Assembly: GCA_052389915.1 (NCBI GenBank)
Contig: JBQTHL010000012.1
Span: 68,492 to 132,491, forward strand
DNA from: Panacagrimonas sp052389915
Lineage (GTDB): Bacteria > Pseudomonadota > Gammaproteobacteria > Nevskiales > Nevskiaceae
DNA length: 64,000 nucleotides
Reading direction: 5' to 3'
Shown here: one piece after another, positions 8,519 to 17,756 of the stretch
How the letters are laid out: every line of letters begins with the position of its first letter
How positions within the stretch are numbered: the first letter of the stretch is position 1
The notes under the pieces: model-generated
Told to the model about the DNA's origin: nothing
The model's database searches: none
The model's input: only the letters and a program-made list of their open reading frames with translations
Translations under genes and position numbers: made by a program

Positions 8519-9462
8519 CCGGCGAAATCAAAGCTGCCGAGGAAGGTCTGTCCCTCGCGCTGGCAGCAGGAGTACGGCCGCCACAGCGCCCAGGCGTAAT
8601 CGCCTTGCCGGGCCTGCACCTGCGTATTGCGGTGCGGGAAAACCGCGCAGCTGTTCGAGCGCGTTGGTGTCAGCTCCTGCCACTTGCCGGTGGATGCGTT
8701 GGTTTCCATCAGCGCGCCAGCGGGCCAATAGCCATCGCGCGCGTTGGCCAACAGCGGCTGATACACATGCGGCTGATTGCGGCGCGTTACGATGTCACCC
8801 GCACGCTGCGCGACCACGGCGCCACTCTTGTAGTCATCGGTCTGGTGCAGGAAGCCGCCGCGTGGATAGACGTTGCCCCAGAGATTGAGCGTCGTGCGCT
8901 TGCCGATCTCGCGCAGGCCGGGAATCAGCGCCTCGGGGTACGCCATCTCAGGCACGTTGTAGCGCCAAGCCAGCGTATCGAGCGTGCTCAGCAGATACGG
9001 GACGAACGCCGTGCCTGCGCCTTGGCAGGTGTAGCCGGAGGCACCGGCGAACTGGCTGAACACCGAGCCGGCGGGATGACCGATGACATCAGCGTTCTTG
9101 AACTTGGCGAGGTTGTTCTCGTTGTCGTGGTTGGTCGTGCCGTCGCCGCCGGCTTTGGCGGTCGAGTTGGGCACGCTCATCGCCCGCACCTCCGTCCACG
9201 GGTTCTCGCCGGTGTTCGAGTAGCTCGACACCACGGCATCGGGGATGTAGTGGCGCACCTTGACCGAGGTTTCAACCGAGCATCCGGTGATCGTGCAGAG
9301 CAACCAGTAGCAGATGCCGACGACGCGGTATTCCAGGCAGTCGGGTGACAGCGCCGACGAAGCGATGGTCGCGGTGTTCAGTGCGAATGCCGACGTGGCC
9401 GCGCTCAGCATCAGTGCGACGATGGTGGCGCGCAGGTGCTTGGAGGGCAGCAGGAAGCTCAT
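8515..9462 (-). CDS. PFL_4710-type ICE protein (TIGR03756, TraU-like)
   Basis: This 315-aa exported protein starts MSFLLPSKHLRATIVALMLS with a signal peptide cut after SAFA. The mature part begins with paired cysteines (PDCLEYRVVGICYWLLCTIT) and ends RPYSCCQREGQTFLGSFDF, the TraU-like pattern of disulfide-bonded periplasmic channel proteins. A longer reading frame upstream is open, but this ATG gives the family N-terminus and a proper signal. Its start overlaps the PFL_4709-type stop by 4 bp. It acts with the PFL_4709- and PFL_4711-type partners in pilus or channel assembly. Confidence 0.85.
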   Translation of the reverse strand: MSFLLPSKHLRATIVALMLSAATSAFALNTATIASSALSPDCLEYRVVGICYWLLCTITGCSVETSVKVRHYIPDAVVSSYSNTGENPWTEVRAMSVPNSTAKAGGDGTTNHDNENNLAKFKNADVIGHPAGSVFSQFAGASGYTCQGAGTAFVPYLLSTLDTLAWRYNVPEMAYPEALIPGLREIGKRTTLNLWGNVYPRGGFLHQTDDYKSGAVVAQRAGDIVTRRNQPHVYQPLLANARDGYWPAGALMETNASTGKWQELTPTRSNSCAVFPHRNTQVQARQGDYAWALWRPYSCCQREGQTFLGSFDFAG

Positions 9463-9896
9463 GGCCGTGCGCTCCGGTAAACGTCGATGCGCGCAACGGC
9501 GTGGGCTACATCGGCCTCGCCGTAGACCACGTAGCGGCGGTCGACGACCACGGCGGGAAGCTTGGAGATGCCCAGCCCCCAGGCATCGGCCACGCCCTGG
9601 TAAGACTGTCCGATGCGGCGTTGCAGAGCGTCGCCGCCGTCGCGCAGTCGCTGCTGCACGAGCGCGGCAGCCTTGTCGGGATCGGAAGGCAGATGTGCGG
9701 CGAGTTCGGCCTCGATGCGCGCCGGCTGGTCCAGCTCGATGATCCGCACATCGGCCTGGGCCTGCACCGGATGATGGCTGTCGGTGACGACGAGCACATC
9801 GGCGCTCACCGCAACTGGGGCGAGAAGTGCCAGACATAGCCCGGCGACCAGAGATCGCCACGAGGTAGCAGAAAGGTTGAGGGAAAGAGCCGGCAT
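9459..9896 (-). CDS. PFL_4709-type ICE protein (TIGR03757 / DUF1525)
   Basis: This 145-aa exported protein has a signal peptide (about residues 1-32, ending PVAVSA) and the DUF1525 body: VLVVTDSHHPV, then LPAVVVDRRYVVYGEADVAH, a thioredoxin-like beta-strand pattern without a CXXC. Family members sit immediately before the TraU-like gene and are thought to be assembly factors. ATG 9896 is chosen because the upstream continuation codes for low-complexity sequence. It follows the radC terminator at 10009-10037, so it needs readthrough or its own promoter. Confidence 0.8.
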   Translation of the reverse strand: MPALSLNLSATSWRSLVAGLCLALLAPVAVSADVLVVTDSHHPVQAQADVRIIELDQPARIEAELAAHLPSDPDKAAALVQQRLRDGGDALQRRIGQSYQGVADAWGLGISKLPAVVVDRRYVVYGEADVAHAVARIDVYRSARP

Positions 9897-10008
9897 GTCG
9901 CGTCTCCGCGGAGTCGATGCAGGCTGTAAGTCGAGCGCAAGCTGGGCCAGCGAACGACAAAGAAACCGACACCGGCCGATTCCGATTTCCTTCAAGCCGC
10001 GCAAACGC

Positions 10009-10037
10009 AAAAAGAGGCGGGAGCCCGAGGCCCCCGC
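10009..10037 (-). terminator. Rho-independent terminator after radC
   Basis: A 9-bp stem with one mismatch pairs 10017-10025 with 10029-10037 around a 3-nt loop. It is followed on the minus strand by a five-T run (10009-10013). It lies 33 bp past the radC stop. Confidence 0.7.
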
Positions 10038-10069
10038 GGTGATGAACAGAATGCGGCTAGGTGGCGCTG

Positions 10070-10564
10070 CTACAGCCAGCCGGCTTCGGCGAACGAGAAC
10101 GGCGTTCCCTTGCCGATGATGAAGTGATCCAGCACCCGCACATCCACCGTGGCCAGAGCGGCTTTCAGCCGCTCGGTGAGCAAGCGGTCGGCGGCCGAGG
10201 GTTGGCAACATCCCGAAGGATGCTGATGGGCAAAGATCAACGCCGTGGCGCCGAGCTCCAGCGCGCGCTGGACCACCACACGGGGATACACCGCGGCGCC
10301 ATCAACTGTGCCCTTGAACAGCGGTTCGTAGGCGAGCGCCTGGTGCTGGGAATTCATGAAGACGACGGCGAAGACTTCGTTGGCTTCTGCGACCAGTTTC
10401 AGGCGCAGGTAGTCGCGCACGGCGGCGGGACTGCCCAGCATCGGCCCAGACTTGAAAACACGGTGTTCCAGCAGGGCGATGGCCTGTCGGATGATCCAGT
10501 CTTCGTGCTGGGCAGCGATCAAGGTGAGTGACTCCGAACCGGAGCCAGCGATGACACAGGACAT
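10070..10564 (-). CDS. RadC-family (JAB/MPN) protein of ICE
   Basis: This 164-aa protein has the RadC core: VFAVVFMNSQHQALAYEPLF, then the JAMM metalloprotease-type signature HQHPSG with downstream SAAD (about residues 121-135) and DHFIIG. The usual loop residues after HPSG are replaced by two cysteines (GCCQPS). Full-length RadC is about 220 aa; the N-terminal helix-hairpin-helix part is reduced here, as is common for mobile-element copies. GGAGG 7 nt upstream of ATG 10564 supports the start. The gene has its own structured leader (10600-10793) and its own terminator, so it is a separate transcription unit inserted in the tra region. Its function in ICEs is unproven. Confidence 0.85.
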   Translation of the reverse strand: MSCVIAGSGSESLTLIAAQHEDWIIRQAIALLEHRVFKSGPMLGSPAAVRDYLRLKLVAEANEVFAVVFMNSQHQALAYEPLFKGTVDGAAVYPRVVVQRALELGATALIFAHQHPSGCCQPSAADRLLTERLKAALATVDVRVLDHFIIGKGTPFSFAEAGWL

Positions 10565-10576
10565 GGCGAACCTCCA

Positions 10577-10793
10577 ATGGATGAGATCGGAGGGCGCCTG
10601 CCCCTGGAGGGCAAACCCTCCTGGGGACGATGGGATAGAACAGCGGAAGAACGGGCATCCACCACCGCGGATGCAGTGGCTGTTCGCGTCGAGGGATGCG
10701 ATGCGAACGGGTCGATCAACGCGGGCAAGCCGCGCCGTAGCCTTGAAGATCGAGGGCTACCTGGGCATGTCGCCAGCAACGCTGGCGGGCATG
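10577..10793 (-). ncRNA. Candidate structured leader RNA, radC-motif type (copy A)
   Basis: Upstream of radC on the minus strand are three hairpins with conserved joints: CGCCAGC/GCTGGCG (10771-10777/10781-10787), GTAGCC/GGCTAC (10737-10742/10755-10760, loop TTGAAGATCGAG in plus-strand reading), and GCGG/CCGC (10721-10724/10730-10733). The linker CCTGGGCATG (10760-10769) and the terminal CATG match copies B, C and D. A near-perfect 11-bp hairpin closer to the gene (10603-10627) adds a fourth element. Confidence 0.7.
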
Positions 10794-11500
10794 TCTGGGG
10801 AATCCAGGGATTCGCTCGCAGTTGTGCTGCCTGCGGCGAGAAGGTCGACGGCCGAGAGCAAGGCATCGCCTTCGACGGGGCCGTGCAGCAGGAGGGTCCT
10901 GCCGGATTCGCGGTCGCGCAGTTGCAAGGCCGGCGTGGCGGCAATGCCGCTTTGTGCCGCTTCCGTCGCCTGGGCGTGGATTACAGCATCGGCGCGCTCG
11001 CTATCGAGGCACTGCTGCATGGCCGGCGTGAGATCGGGGTAGCGCAACTGCGCCGGCAGGCCTTGGCCGTCGCCGCGGGTGTGCCCGTAGAGCCAGGCCA
11101 CTGCCTGCCAGAAGGCGGCGTGTCCGCCGATTTCACCCGCGCATTCGGCCACACGCGCGCCGGCGGTCGCGGCCGGCTCGTGCATCGCCAGCGACAGGTG
11201 GTGCCACTGCCAATTCACCTCGGGATGGGCGTCGATCCAGCGCTTGAGCACCTGGAAGTACGCCCGGCAGTACGGACACTCCAGATCGGCGTAGCCGATC
11301 ACCGTGAAGCGTGCATCGCTGCGACCATACAGCCAGGGCGGTCCAGCCGGCTTCGGCGGTTCGGGCTCGTCCATGACCAAGTGCGTGAACTCCGAGGGTG
11401 CATCGGACGCAGGCAGGAGCAGCCACCCGGCGGCGCCCACGGCCGCCACAAGTACCAGGCCGATCAGAGGATGGTGTCGAGCGAAGGAAGGCCAGCGCAT
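10757..11500 (-). CDS. Membrane-anchored DsbA/DsbG-like thiol oxidoreductase
   Basis: This 247-aa protein starts MRWPSFARHHPLIGLVLVAA, one N-terminal helix that anchors or exports it. The thioredoxin-like domain begins DARFTVIGYADLECPYCRAY with an active-site CPYC near residue 75, and has the cis-Pro-like loop IAATPALQLRDRESG near 205. It probably forms or isomerises disulfides in the many cysteine-rich periplasmic transfer proteins of this operon. ATG 11500 is preferred; an upstream frame extension codes for Arg/Trp-rich low-complexity sequence. The C-terminal 25 residues overlap radC leader copy A by about 37 bp. Confidence 0.75.
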   Translation of the reverse strand: MRWPSFARHHPLIGLVLVAAVGAAGWLLLPASDAPSEFTHLVMDEPEPPKPAGPPWLYGRSDARFTVIGYADLECPYCRAYFQVLKRWIDAHPEVNWQWHHLSLAMHEPAATAGARVAECAGEIGGHAAFWQAVAWLYGHTRGDGQGLPAQLRYPDLTPAMQQCLDSERADAVIHAQATEAAQSGIAATPALQLRDRESGRTLLLHGPVEGDALLSAVDLLAAGSTTASESLDSPDMPASVAGDMPR

Positions 11501-11513
11501 CGCCTCTCTCCCG

Positions 11514-14381
11514 TCAGGCCAGCGCATCGAGCGCCAGCGGTTCGATGCCCCTGGCGCGATCGATCTTCGCGGCCACGCGGAAGGCGGCATCCAGCTCGCT
11601 GATCCCGTGCTGCTGCATCATCTGGAAGCGCTCGGCCTTCTCTTCCGGTTCGGTCATCGCCATCGCCAGGTACAGGCTCGGCGGTACGGCGCGGAACAGC
11701 ACTTCCATGCTCTTGGACAGGATCACACCCTCGCTGAACTTGCCGGCCTCCTTGCGCGCCGACAGCATCAGCGCCTTCTGTGACGCATTGAGTTCGCGGA
11801 AGCGCGCGATCTTCTCGACTTCATCGGGCGGCATGCTGAGACAGATCCACCACTCGATCATGTTGAGCATCGGCTCGGCCGCTTTCGGCAGGTCGTCCAG
11901 GTTCTGCGTCGCCAGCCAGAACCAGGCACCGAGCTTGCGCCACATCTTGGTGATCTTGACGATGTACGGGGAGAGCAGCGGATTCTTGGTGATGATGTGG
12001 CCCTCGTCCGTCACGTTGATGATTGGGCGGCCCAGGTATTGATCCCGCTCGGCGATGTTGTTCACCGTGTTGATCAGCGAGATGTACGCGATCGAGAGCT
12101 GTGCGTTGTAGCCCTCGCGCGCAAAAGTGGCGAGATCCACGATGGTGATGTCGGCCTCGGGCCAGGGCGTACCGGGCCGGTCGAACATCTCGCCGTCCAC
12201 GCCCTGGCAGAACATATCCATCGCGTCCGCCATCTCCAGCAAACGCGCACGCCGCGTCTCCGCCAGCGTGGCGTCGCGGCTGCGCTCGCGCAGCGCATCG
12301 CGCACGTCGCGCGTAAGCACCGTGCGCTTCTCCGTGGCACAGCGCTGCGCCGCGTCGAGAATGCACTGACGGATCAGGCTGCGGTCGGCGCGCGTCATGC
12401 GCGCCTCCTCTTTGTCCTCACCGCCGGTAATCATCATCCGCGCGGTGATTTCCAGCTCGCCGAGTACATCGCGCTGCTCGTCGCCTTCTCCGGTCACGCC
12501 AGCTTCGGCGCGGCTTTCATCGAGCGCGTCGGCGTCGAGCGTTTGCACTTGGCTTGGTGCATCGACCAGACGCAGCGCATCGGCGAACGGGGCGAGGCTG
12601 ACGCCAGACCCCGGTGCGAGCTTCACGCGGTTGACGGTGAGTCCGAGACGCGCGGCGAAGTCGCCGAACAGCCCGAACGAGTTGCCCGCTTCGACGATGA
12701 ACAGCCGCGGTCGATAGATGGCGGTGACTTGATTGAGCAGATTGTTGAGCGTCGCGCTCTTGCCCGATCCCGTGGGACCGAACAGGAACAGGTGCGCGTT
12801 CATCTGCCGGTCCAGGCGATTGAGCGGATCGAAGGTGATGGTGCCGCCACCACGGTTGAAGAAGGTGATGCCGGGATGCCCGGTGCCTTGGCTGCGGCCC
12901 CATACTGGTGCCAGGTTCGCCGCGTGCTGCGCGAACATGAGCTGCGTGTACCACTGCCGTTTGTCGGCGGTCGGGTCGTAAACGCAGGGCAGCCAGCGCA
13001 GGTAGCTGTTGAGCGGCGCCACCTCGTCCTCCTCGCGCACCGGCTGCAGCCCGGCATTGAGCATCACGTTGACGAGTTGCAAACCGCGCGCATCGAGCTG
13101 AGCCAGATCACGGCCGCGTAGATAGAAAGCCAGCGCGCCGCGATACAGCTTGTGCGCGCTACCGATCAGGCTGCGTGCCTGCTGCACGTCCGCGCGTGTC
13201 TGTTCGGAAGCCAGGGTTTCGCCGACGGCTTTCTTGGCGAGGTGGTTGAGATGGCTTTCCAGCACGTCCTGCGGCGTAGCGACCAGCGTGAGGCACATCA
13301 CCGTGTCCTCTGGCATCTGGTCGAACAGCGCATTGACGGCATCACCGCCCTTGCGCGTTTCGCCGGTGAGGTGCCCGGTCGTCGGCGGCATGCGCAGGCG
13401 ATCCATCACGATCACGCGGTGCGGCAGGCCGTCGAAGCACCACAGCCCATTCGCCACATCGGAGTGCGGCTGGCCGAAGAACAGCCGCTGCGCGAAGTCG
13501 GTGCCGCTGGCGAGTTCGAGCTCGCCCTCCTCGGACTCGTCGGGATAGCGGGTCAGCGCATGGAAACGCTCGCGATCTTCAGCAGTCGGACCCAGCAGAG
13601 TCGGATGCGGATTGAACCAGCGCAGCAGCCAGTCATGAATATCCGCCGCACCGAGTCGCCTAGCCTTCACGCCAGCATTCGCCAGCCCGCCGACGAGGCG
13701 GTCGCAAATCGTGGTCAGCGCCTGCTCGGGCGATTGGCCGCGCCGCGCGGACGAGGCCGTGGGTGTGCGGCGGTAGACCACCATGCGCACACGCCGCACC
13801 TGGCCGCGCCACGGTAGGCGGGTGACGGTGGTGTCCTCGAACAACCCGCCCGGCTTGGCGATGGCGTGCAGGTGGTGGGCGAAGAATCGCAGATAGAAGT
13901 CGCTGAATCCGCTGTTCCGCGCACGCGGTTGCAGATAGCTCGACAGCGAGTGCAGGTAGTGGTCCCAACTCGCTTCGTCCTGCGCGTAAAGCTGGATCAC
14001 CCAAGGATTGTCGTCCAGCTCGTCGAAGGAATCCTGCAGCGCGTTTTCCAGCGCATCGCGCGCCTGCCACAGCCAGGCCATCTCGCGGCCCTCGGTGCCG
14101 ATCGGCAGTAGCTCGAAGAACGCCGCCACCGACTGACCATCCTCGAGCAGCATGCTTTGCGAATCGGGCAGGTATTCAACCCAAGGCAGCAGGTCCGCGA
14201 ACGAGGGCGCCACGCCGTATAGCGCTTCGTGGTCGGCTTGGGTCACTGGCCTGCGCTTGCCGTCGAGCGCGCTGCCCGGTTCGGCAATGCCCTGTGCGGC
14301 CAGGGAGGCCACATGCCGCTTCCAGGCGTCGTCGGCCGGAGACGCAGCCGCCTTGCGTGATCGCGATAACGACCAGGCCAT
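11514..14381 (-). CDS. VirB4/TraC-type conjugative ATPase (PFL_4706, TIGR03744)
   Basis: This 955-aa ATPase powers type IV secretion and pilus assembly on the inner face of the membrane. Walker A LFGPTGSGKSATLNNLL lies near residue 532, followed by a Walker B-like VDLATF/INVTDEGHII region and the C-terminal LATQNLDDLP sensor motif. Its length is normal for the PFL_4706 type. ATG 14381 has GGAGG 7 nt upstream; a TTG one codon earlier is not needed. The start overlaps the stop of the lipoprotein gene by one base, so the two are coupled. Confidence 0.92.
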   Translation of the reverse strand: MAWSLSRSRKAAASPADDAWKRHVASLAAQGIAEPGSALDGKRRPVTQADHEALYGVAPSFADLLPWVEYLPDSQSMLLEDGQSVAAFFELLPIGTEGREMAWLWQARDALENALQDSFDELDDNPWVIQLYAQDEASWDHYLHSLSSYLQPRARNSGFSDFYLRFFAHHLHAIAKPGGLFEDTTVTRLPWRGQVRRVRMVVYRRTPTASSARRGQSPEQALTTICDRLVGGLANAGVKARRLGAADIHDWLLRWFNPHPTLLGPTAEDRERFHALTRYPDESEEGELELASGTDFAQRLFFGQPHSDVANGLWCFDGLPHRVIVMDRLRMPPTTGHLTGETRKGGDAVNALFDQMPEDTVMCLTLVATPQDVLESHLNHLAKKAVGETLASEQTRADVQQARSLIGSAHKLYRGALAFYLRGRDLAQLDARGLQLVNVMLNAGLQPVREEDEVAPLNSYLRWLPCVYDPTADKRQWYTQLMFAQHAANLAPVWGRSQGTGHPGITFFNRGGGTITFDPLNRLDRQMNAHLFLFGPTGSGKSATLNNLLNQVTAIYRPRLFIVEAGNSFGLFGDFAARLGLTVNRVKLAPGSGVSLAPFADALRLVDAPSQVQTLDADALDESRAEAGVTGEGDEQRDVLGELEITARMMITGGEDKEEARMTRADRSLIRQCILDAAQRCATEKRTVLTRDVRDALRERSRDATLAETRRARLLEMADAMDMFCQGVDGEMFDRPGTPWPEADITIVDLATFAREGYNAQLSIAYISLINTVNNIAERDQYLGRPIINVTDEGHIITKNPLLSPYIVKITKMWRKLGAWFWLATQNLDDLPKAAEPMLNMIEWWICLSMPPDEVEKIARFRELNASQKALMLSARKEAGKFSEGVILSKSMEVLFRAVPPSLYLAMAMTEPEEKAERFQMMQQHGISELDAAFRVAAKIDRARGIEPLALDALA

Positions 14382-14815
14382 CAATAGTCCTCCACGCGCT
14401 CGCCCGGCATCGCGTACTGCACGCGCTGGTACAGCGGGAACACCGTGCTGTAGCCGGGCACCGGCACCGGATCGGTGCCGGTCAGGTGCGGGAACACGTA
14501 CATCACCAGATCGGGATTGGGCAGGCGATGAAACTGCCGCTCGATTTCGTTGCTCGCGGTGCGCGTGTAGGTGGCATTGGCGGCAGGCGCCGCCTGCACA
14601 TCGGCCTCGGTCAGCGGCCGGCGCAGCGTCTGGCGCGCATCGAGCAGTTGCCGGGCAGCCTGACCGGCGCCTGCACTGCCGCCGGTTTCCTGCTGCCAGA
14701 TGTCGAGCATGGTGCTGTCGCCGTGAGGCAGCAGCTTTTCCTTGCGGGTCGCGCAGCCGCCGAGCGCGGCTGCCACCAGCAGCACGGCGGCCGCATCAAT
14801 CCAGATCCGAGGCAT
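14381..14815 (-). CDS. PFL_4705-adjacent ICE lipoprotein (TIGR03751 family)
   Basis: This 144-aa lipoprotein has signal MPRIWIDAAAVLLVAAALGG followed by the lipobox cysteine (LGGC, C21). The mature region carries the family features LLPHGDSTMLDIW and a C-terminal PVPGYSTVFPLYQRVQYAMP. It corresponds to the TIGR03751 outer-membrane lipoproteins (VirB7/TraV-like position) encoded between the TraB-like gene and VirB4. Its start lies inside the 3' end of the TraB-like gene (20-bp overlap). Confidence 0.85.
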   Translation of the reverse strand: MPRIWIDAAAVLLVAAALGGCATRKEKLLPHGDSTMLDIWQQETGGSAGAGQAARQLLDARQTLRRPLTEADVQAAPAANATYTRTASNEIERQFHRLPNPDLVMYVFPHLTGTDPVPVPGYSTVFPLYQRVQYAMPGERVEDY

Positions 14816-16223
14816 GGACTTCTCCGGTGCGGTGATGGACCCTGCGCCCCTGGGCGTCGTAGTCGATGAGGAGCGGCTGCTCCAGATGCACGGCGACCTT
14901 GGCGCCGGGCTGCACGTAGACGGCGGCGAAGGCCTGCCCGTAGAGCTTGTTGACCCAATCGGCCATGTCGCGCACGCCGCCCGCGAGGATGCGGCCCATC
15001 GCTTCGTTGCCACTGATACCGACCGTGCCGAGCGAGCCATTGCTGTTGGCGACCACGGCCACGCTGCCGTTGTCGGACTGGATGAGCGAGGCGGCACCGG
15101 CGCCGGCCGCGGTGATGAGCGATTGGGTGCCGAGGTACTGCTGCGCATTGCTACGGCGTTCGCCGCTGACGCAGGGAATGCCGTGGGGATCGCTGATCCA
15201 GCCCAGGCCGTCCTGAAGGTTGGTGCTGTTCTGGCCCTGATTCCGCTTGCCTTCCTCCGGCATCGTGCGGATGGTGCCGTCTGCGAAGACGAACGTGACC
15301 GAGCGGATTTGCCCACGCACGCACGAGAGCGTCCAGTCGCCCGCGGCCGTGCCGCTGACCACGGCACCGGCCACATCGGGAATGTCGATTCCGTTGGCGG
15401 TGAGGTTGTCCGGGCCGATCAACACCTTGAACGGATACGGGTCGTTGACGGTGCCGTCGATGGGCACGCGACCGATCAGCGCCGTCATGGCGATCGAACC
15501 CATGAGCGTCGAGTTCGATGGCACGGTGTAGACCGGCTTGGTGGTTGCGCCCACGGCACCGACGACAGCTTGTCCACTGGCATCGACGACCGAATCCACA
15601 GCCGCCGACAGCGTTTTCTGCGCGGGGCCGAAGCTCATGGGAAAGCTCGGTTCCTTGCTGCTGTTGCGGGCATCGCCCGGCTCGACCCAATGCGTACCGT
15701 TGCCACTGCTGTTACCGCCGCTGAAGCCCTTGCCGTCGCCTGCTTCCAGGCCCAGCCCGACGGGCAGGTCGGCCTCCTGGATGCCCTTGCCGGAGAAGCT
15801 GTCCAGCCGTTGCTGCAAGTCCTGCATGAGCCCTTGCATCTGCTGCTTGTCGCTCGCCGCCTGATCGCGTTCATGTTGCAGGCGGTTGCGCTCGCCCTCC
15901 AGCGCCGTCTGAATGCGCTGGTCGATCGCGCTCTCGCGGGCGCGCAGTCGTTCGTTCTCGATCTTCTGCTGCTGGTTGTCGCCCAGCGCGCCCTGCAGTT
16001 CGGTGCGCAACTGCTTCACCTGCGCGACCAGCGTGGCGACGGTATCGCGCGGGGTATCGCCCTCGACGCCGAGCGCCTTCATCTCCTCGGGTGTGAGCGG
16101 ATCGGCCGCTCCCTTCGGCGCGGGCGGACTGCCGGCGGAGCCAGAGAACAGCTTGATGCCGACGAACACCACGATCAGCACCATCGGAATCAGCAGCCAT
16201 TTGAGCAGCGGATTACTTCGCAT
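14796..16223 (-). CDS. TraB/VirB10-like ICE protein (TIGR03752)
   Basis: This 475-aa inner-membrane-anchored channel protein has an N-terminal helix (about residues 9-27), then a Pro/Ala spacer. A coiled coil follows over about 65-145 (glutamine-rich, QHERDQAASDKQQMQG). The C-terminal VirB10-like beta domain starts at KPVYTVPSNSTLMGSIAMTA (about 225). It is expected to span the envelope and link the cytoplasmic ATPases to the outer-membrane lipoprotein and the TraK-like protein. ATG 16223 overlaps the TraK-like stop by 11 bp. Confidence 0.88.
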   Translation of the reverse strand: MRSNPLLKWLLIPMVLIVVFVGIKLFSGSAGSPPAPKGAADPLTPEEMKALGVEGDTPRDTVATLVAQVKQLRTELQGALGDNQQQKIENERLRARESAIDQRIQTALEGERNRLQHERDQAASDKQQMQGLMQDLQQRLDSFSGKGIQEADLPVGLGLEAGDGKGFSGGNSSGNGTHWVEPGDARNSSKEPSFPMSFGPAQKTLSAAVDSVVDASGQAVVGAVGATTKPVYTVPSNSTLMGSIAMTALIGRVPIDGTVNDPYPFKVLIGPDNLTANGIDIPDVAGAVVSGTAAGDWTLSCVRGQIRSVTFVFADGTIRTMPEEGKRNQGQNSTNLQDGLGWISDPHGIPCVSGERRSNAQQYLGTQSLITAAGAGAASLIQSDNGSVAVVANSNGSLGTVGISGNEAMGRILAGGVRDMADWVNKLYGQAFAAVYVQPGAKVAVHLEQPLLIDYDAQGRRVHHRTGEVHASDLD

Positions 16224-17088
16224 CGCGCGTGCCCCCAGCCGCGCCGGCTGGCGGCAGATTCGGTGTGGCGTCGATGGGGCTCAGCTTCGGCAGCAGCGAT
16301 TCGGCGAGGCCGCGACCACGCGTCACCAGATAGACCACGGTGGTGTCGGACGCCTGGCCTGCCGGCCCCAGGTTCGGGTGCTGGAAGGTGGCGGTGAGGA
16401 AATCGCCTTGCAGCGCGCGTGGGTCTAGGTCGAGCCAGCGCGGTGACCTGTTGGTGAGCCGCACTGCCGTCACCCATTGGTCTTCCAGACGCCAGGCGGC
16501 CAGCGCGCATGCCTGCACCGGCAGCGTCGGCAGCAAGGTGTTCAGCGCAAGGCCGCGGCGTAGATTCACGCGCCCGATGCCAACGACCGGCTCGACCGTG
16601 CGCAGCGGTGCATAGAGGTTCTGCGCCGCGTAGCGCGTCAGCACGACCGGGATCGGGGTCTCGCGCCGCGGGGTGGTGTCGCTCCGCGCGACGGCGTTGC
16701 CGTGGTCCTGCGCGGGCGGTGCATTCGCGTCCACGATGCGCACCGGCTCCAGCGGGGCCTGGCCGTCCTTTGCCGGTTTGGCGGCGATGTCGAGCAGGAT
16801 CAGCGCACCGGATTCCACGTCCTGCAGTTGCAACCGCGTCGGCGGTAGCGGCTCGCCCGCCCGCAGGTAGATCGCGCCACCCGCGCTTTGCACGCGCAGA
16901 TGCGCGTTCGCACCCTCCGGCACACCGACGCGCACGTTGCGGTCGATGAAGATCACGCGCTCCTGCCCGACCAGTAACGGCACGGCCAGCGGCAGGCGCT
17001 CCCAGCGCAGGATTTCCACGGCATGGGCCGGCGCAAGCACCAGGATCAGCAGGGCGCCGGCCAGCACCAACACCGCAGGGCGTTTCAT
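16213..17088 (-). CDS. TraK/VirB9-like ICE protein (TIGR03749)
   Basis: This 291-aa secreted protein has a signal peptide cut after APAHA (about residue 23). The mature N-terminus EILRWERLPLAVPLLVGQER and the following beta-rich region match the TIGR03749 / PFL_4704 proteins, which take the VirB9/TraK place in the outer-membrane core complex. Its ATG overlaps the TraE-like stop in an ATGA, so translation is probably coupled. Confidence 0.87.
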   Translation of the reverse strand: MKRPAVLVLAGALLILVLAPAHAVEILRWERLPLAVPLLVGQERVIFIDRNVRVGVPEGANAHLRVQSAGGAIYLRAGEPLPPTRLQLQDVESGALILLDIAAKPAKDGQAPLEPVRIVDANAPPAQDHGNAVARSDTTPRRETPIPVVLTRYAAQNLYAPLRTVEPVVGIGRVNLRRGLALNTLLPTLPVQACALAAWRLEDQWVTAVRLTNRSPRWLDLDPRALQGDFLTATFQHPNLGPAGQASDTTVVYLVTRGRGLAESLLPKLSPIDATPNLPPAGAAGGTRDAK

Positions 17089-17756
17089 GAGGCGTCTCCT
17101 TGCGGACGGCCAGGGGCGTTGGCCGGCGTGGGCGTCTCGATGCGCTGAGGCGTGCTGGCGTGGCAGTCCAGTGCCAGGCCGAAGGGGTTGCGTTCGGGGT
17201 CGATGTCCTGTCGGACGACCTTGATCGCGTAGCGCACCAGGGCGCGCTTGACCTGCTCGGAGCCGTGGTATTCGTCGGCGCTGACGTCGAGCGTGACGAT
17301 CCAGTCGCGGTTGGAAACAACCTTGACGCGCGCGCTCGGGTTATCGCCGTAGCCACGGCCGGGAATCTCGTAGATGCCGCGCACGCGCTGACGCAGTTCG
17401 CCCGCCCCGCGCCGGTATTCGTAGTCGCGTTGCAGGAAGGCCTGGCAACTCGGTGTCAGGTAGGCCGACAGCGCATGCAGGTTGCGCGGGTAGTCGTCCT
17501 CGCCGTTCGTGGGCCAGCGTTGCACCTGCTGCCAGATATAGAACGTATAGGCGTAAACGCTCTCAGGCGGCACCTCCCACCACTTGCGCACGCTGCCCGA
17601 ACGCAGGTCCGGCGGCACATGGATGGTGAGCTGCTTCGGGGCACTCCACCAGCCGAAGCCGAGCATCAACGCCACCGCGAACAGCGCGCCACCGCCCAGA
17701 CGCAGCGTCCTGACGTGGGCCTGCAGGTGCGCGATCTCGTTCCTGAAACGGCTCAT
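17085..17756 (-). CDS. TraE/VirB8-like ICE protein (TIGR03746)
   Basis: This 223-aa protein starts MSRFRNEIAHLQAHVRTLRL, with a cytoplasmic tail and one membrane helix at about residues 23-40. The periplasmic VirB8-like domain contains the family stretch VRKWWEVPPESVYAYTFYIW. It is a type IV secretion scaffold that contacts the VirB9- and VirB10-like proteins. The frame is open further upstream, but this ATG gives the family N-terminus and a 4-bp overlap with the TraL-like stop. Confidence 0.87.
   Translation of the reverse strand: MSRFRNEIAHLQAHVRTLRLGGGALFAVALMLGFGWWSAPKQLTIHVPPDLRSGSVRKWWEVPPESVYAYTFYIWQQVQRWPTNGEDDYPRNLHALSAYLTPSCQAFLQRDYEYRRGAGELRQRVRGIYEIPGRGYGDNPSARVKVVSNRDWIVTLDVSADEYHGSEQVKRALVRYAIKVVRQDIDPERNPFGLALDCHASTPQRIETPTPANAPGRPQGDAS

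Noticed and set aside
13150..13817. Plus-strand frames inside the VirB4-type gene
   Set aside because: Antisense to a 955-aa ATPase with clear Walker motifs.
14742..16397. 551-codon plus-strand frame
   Set aside because: Antisense of the TraB-like gene in a GC-rich region; the minus-strand family match is decisive.
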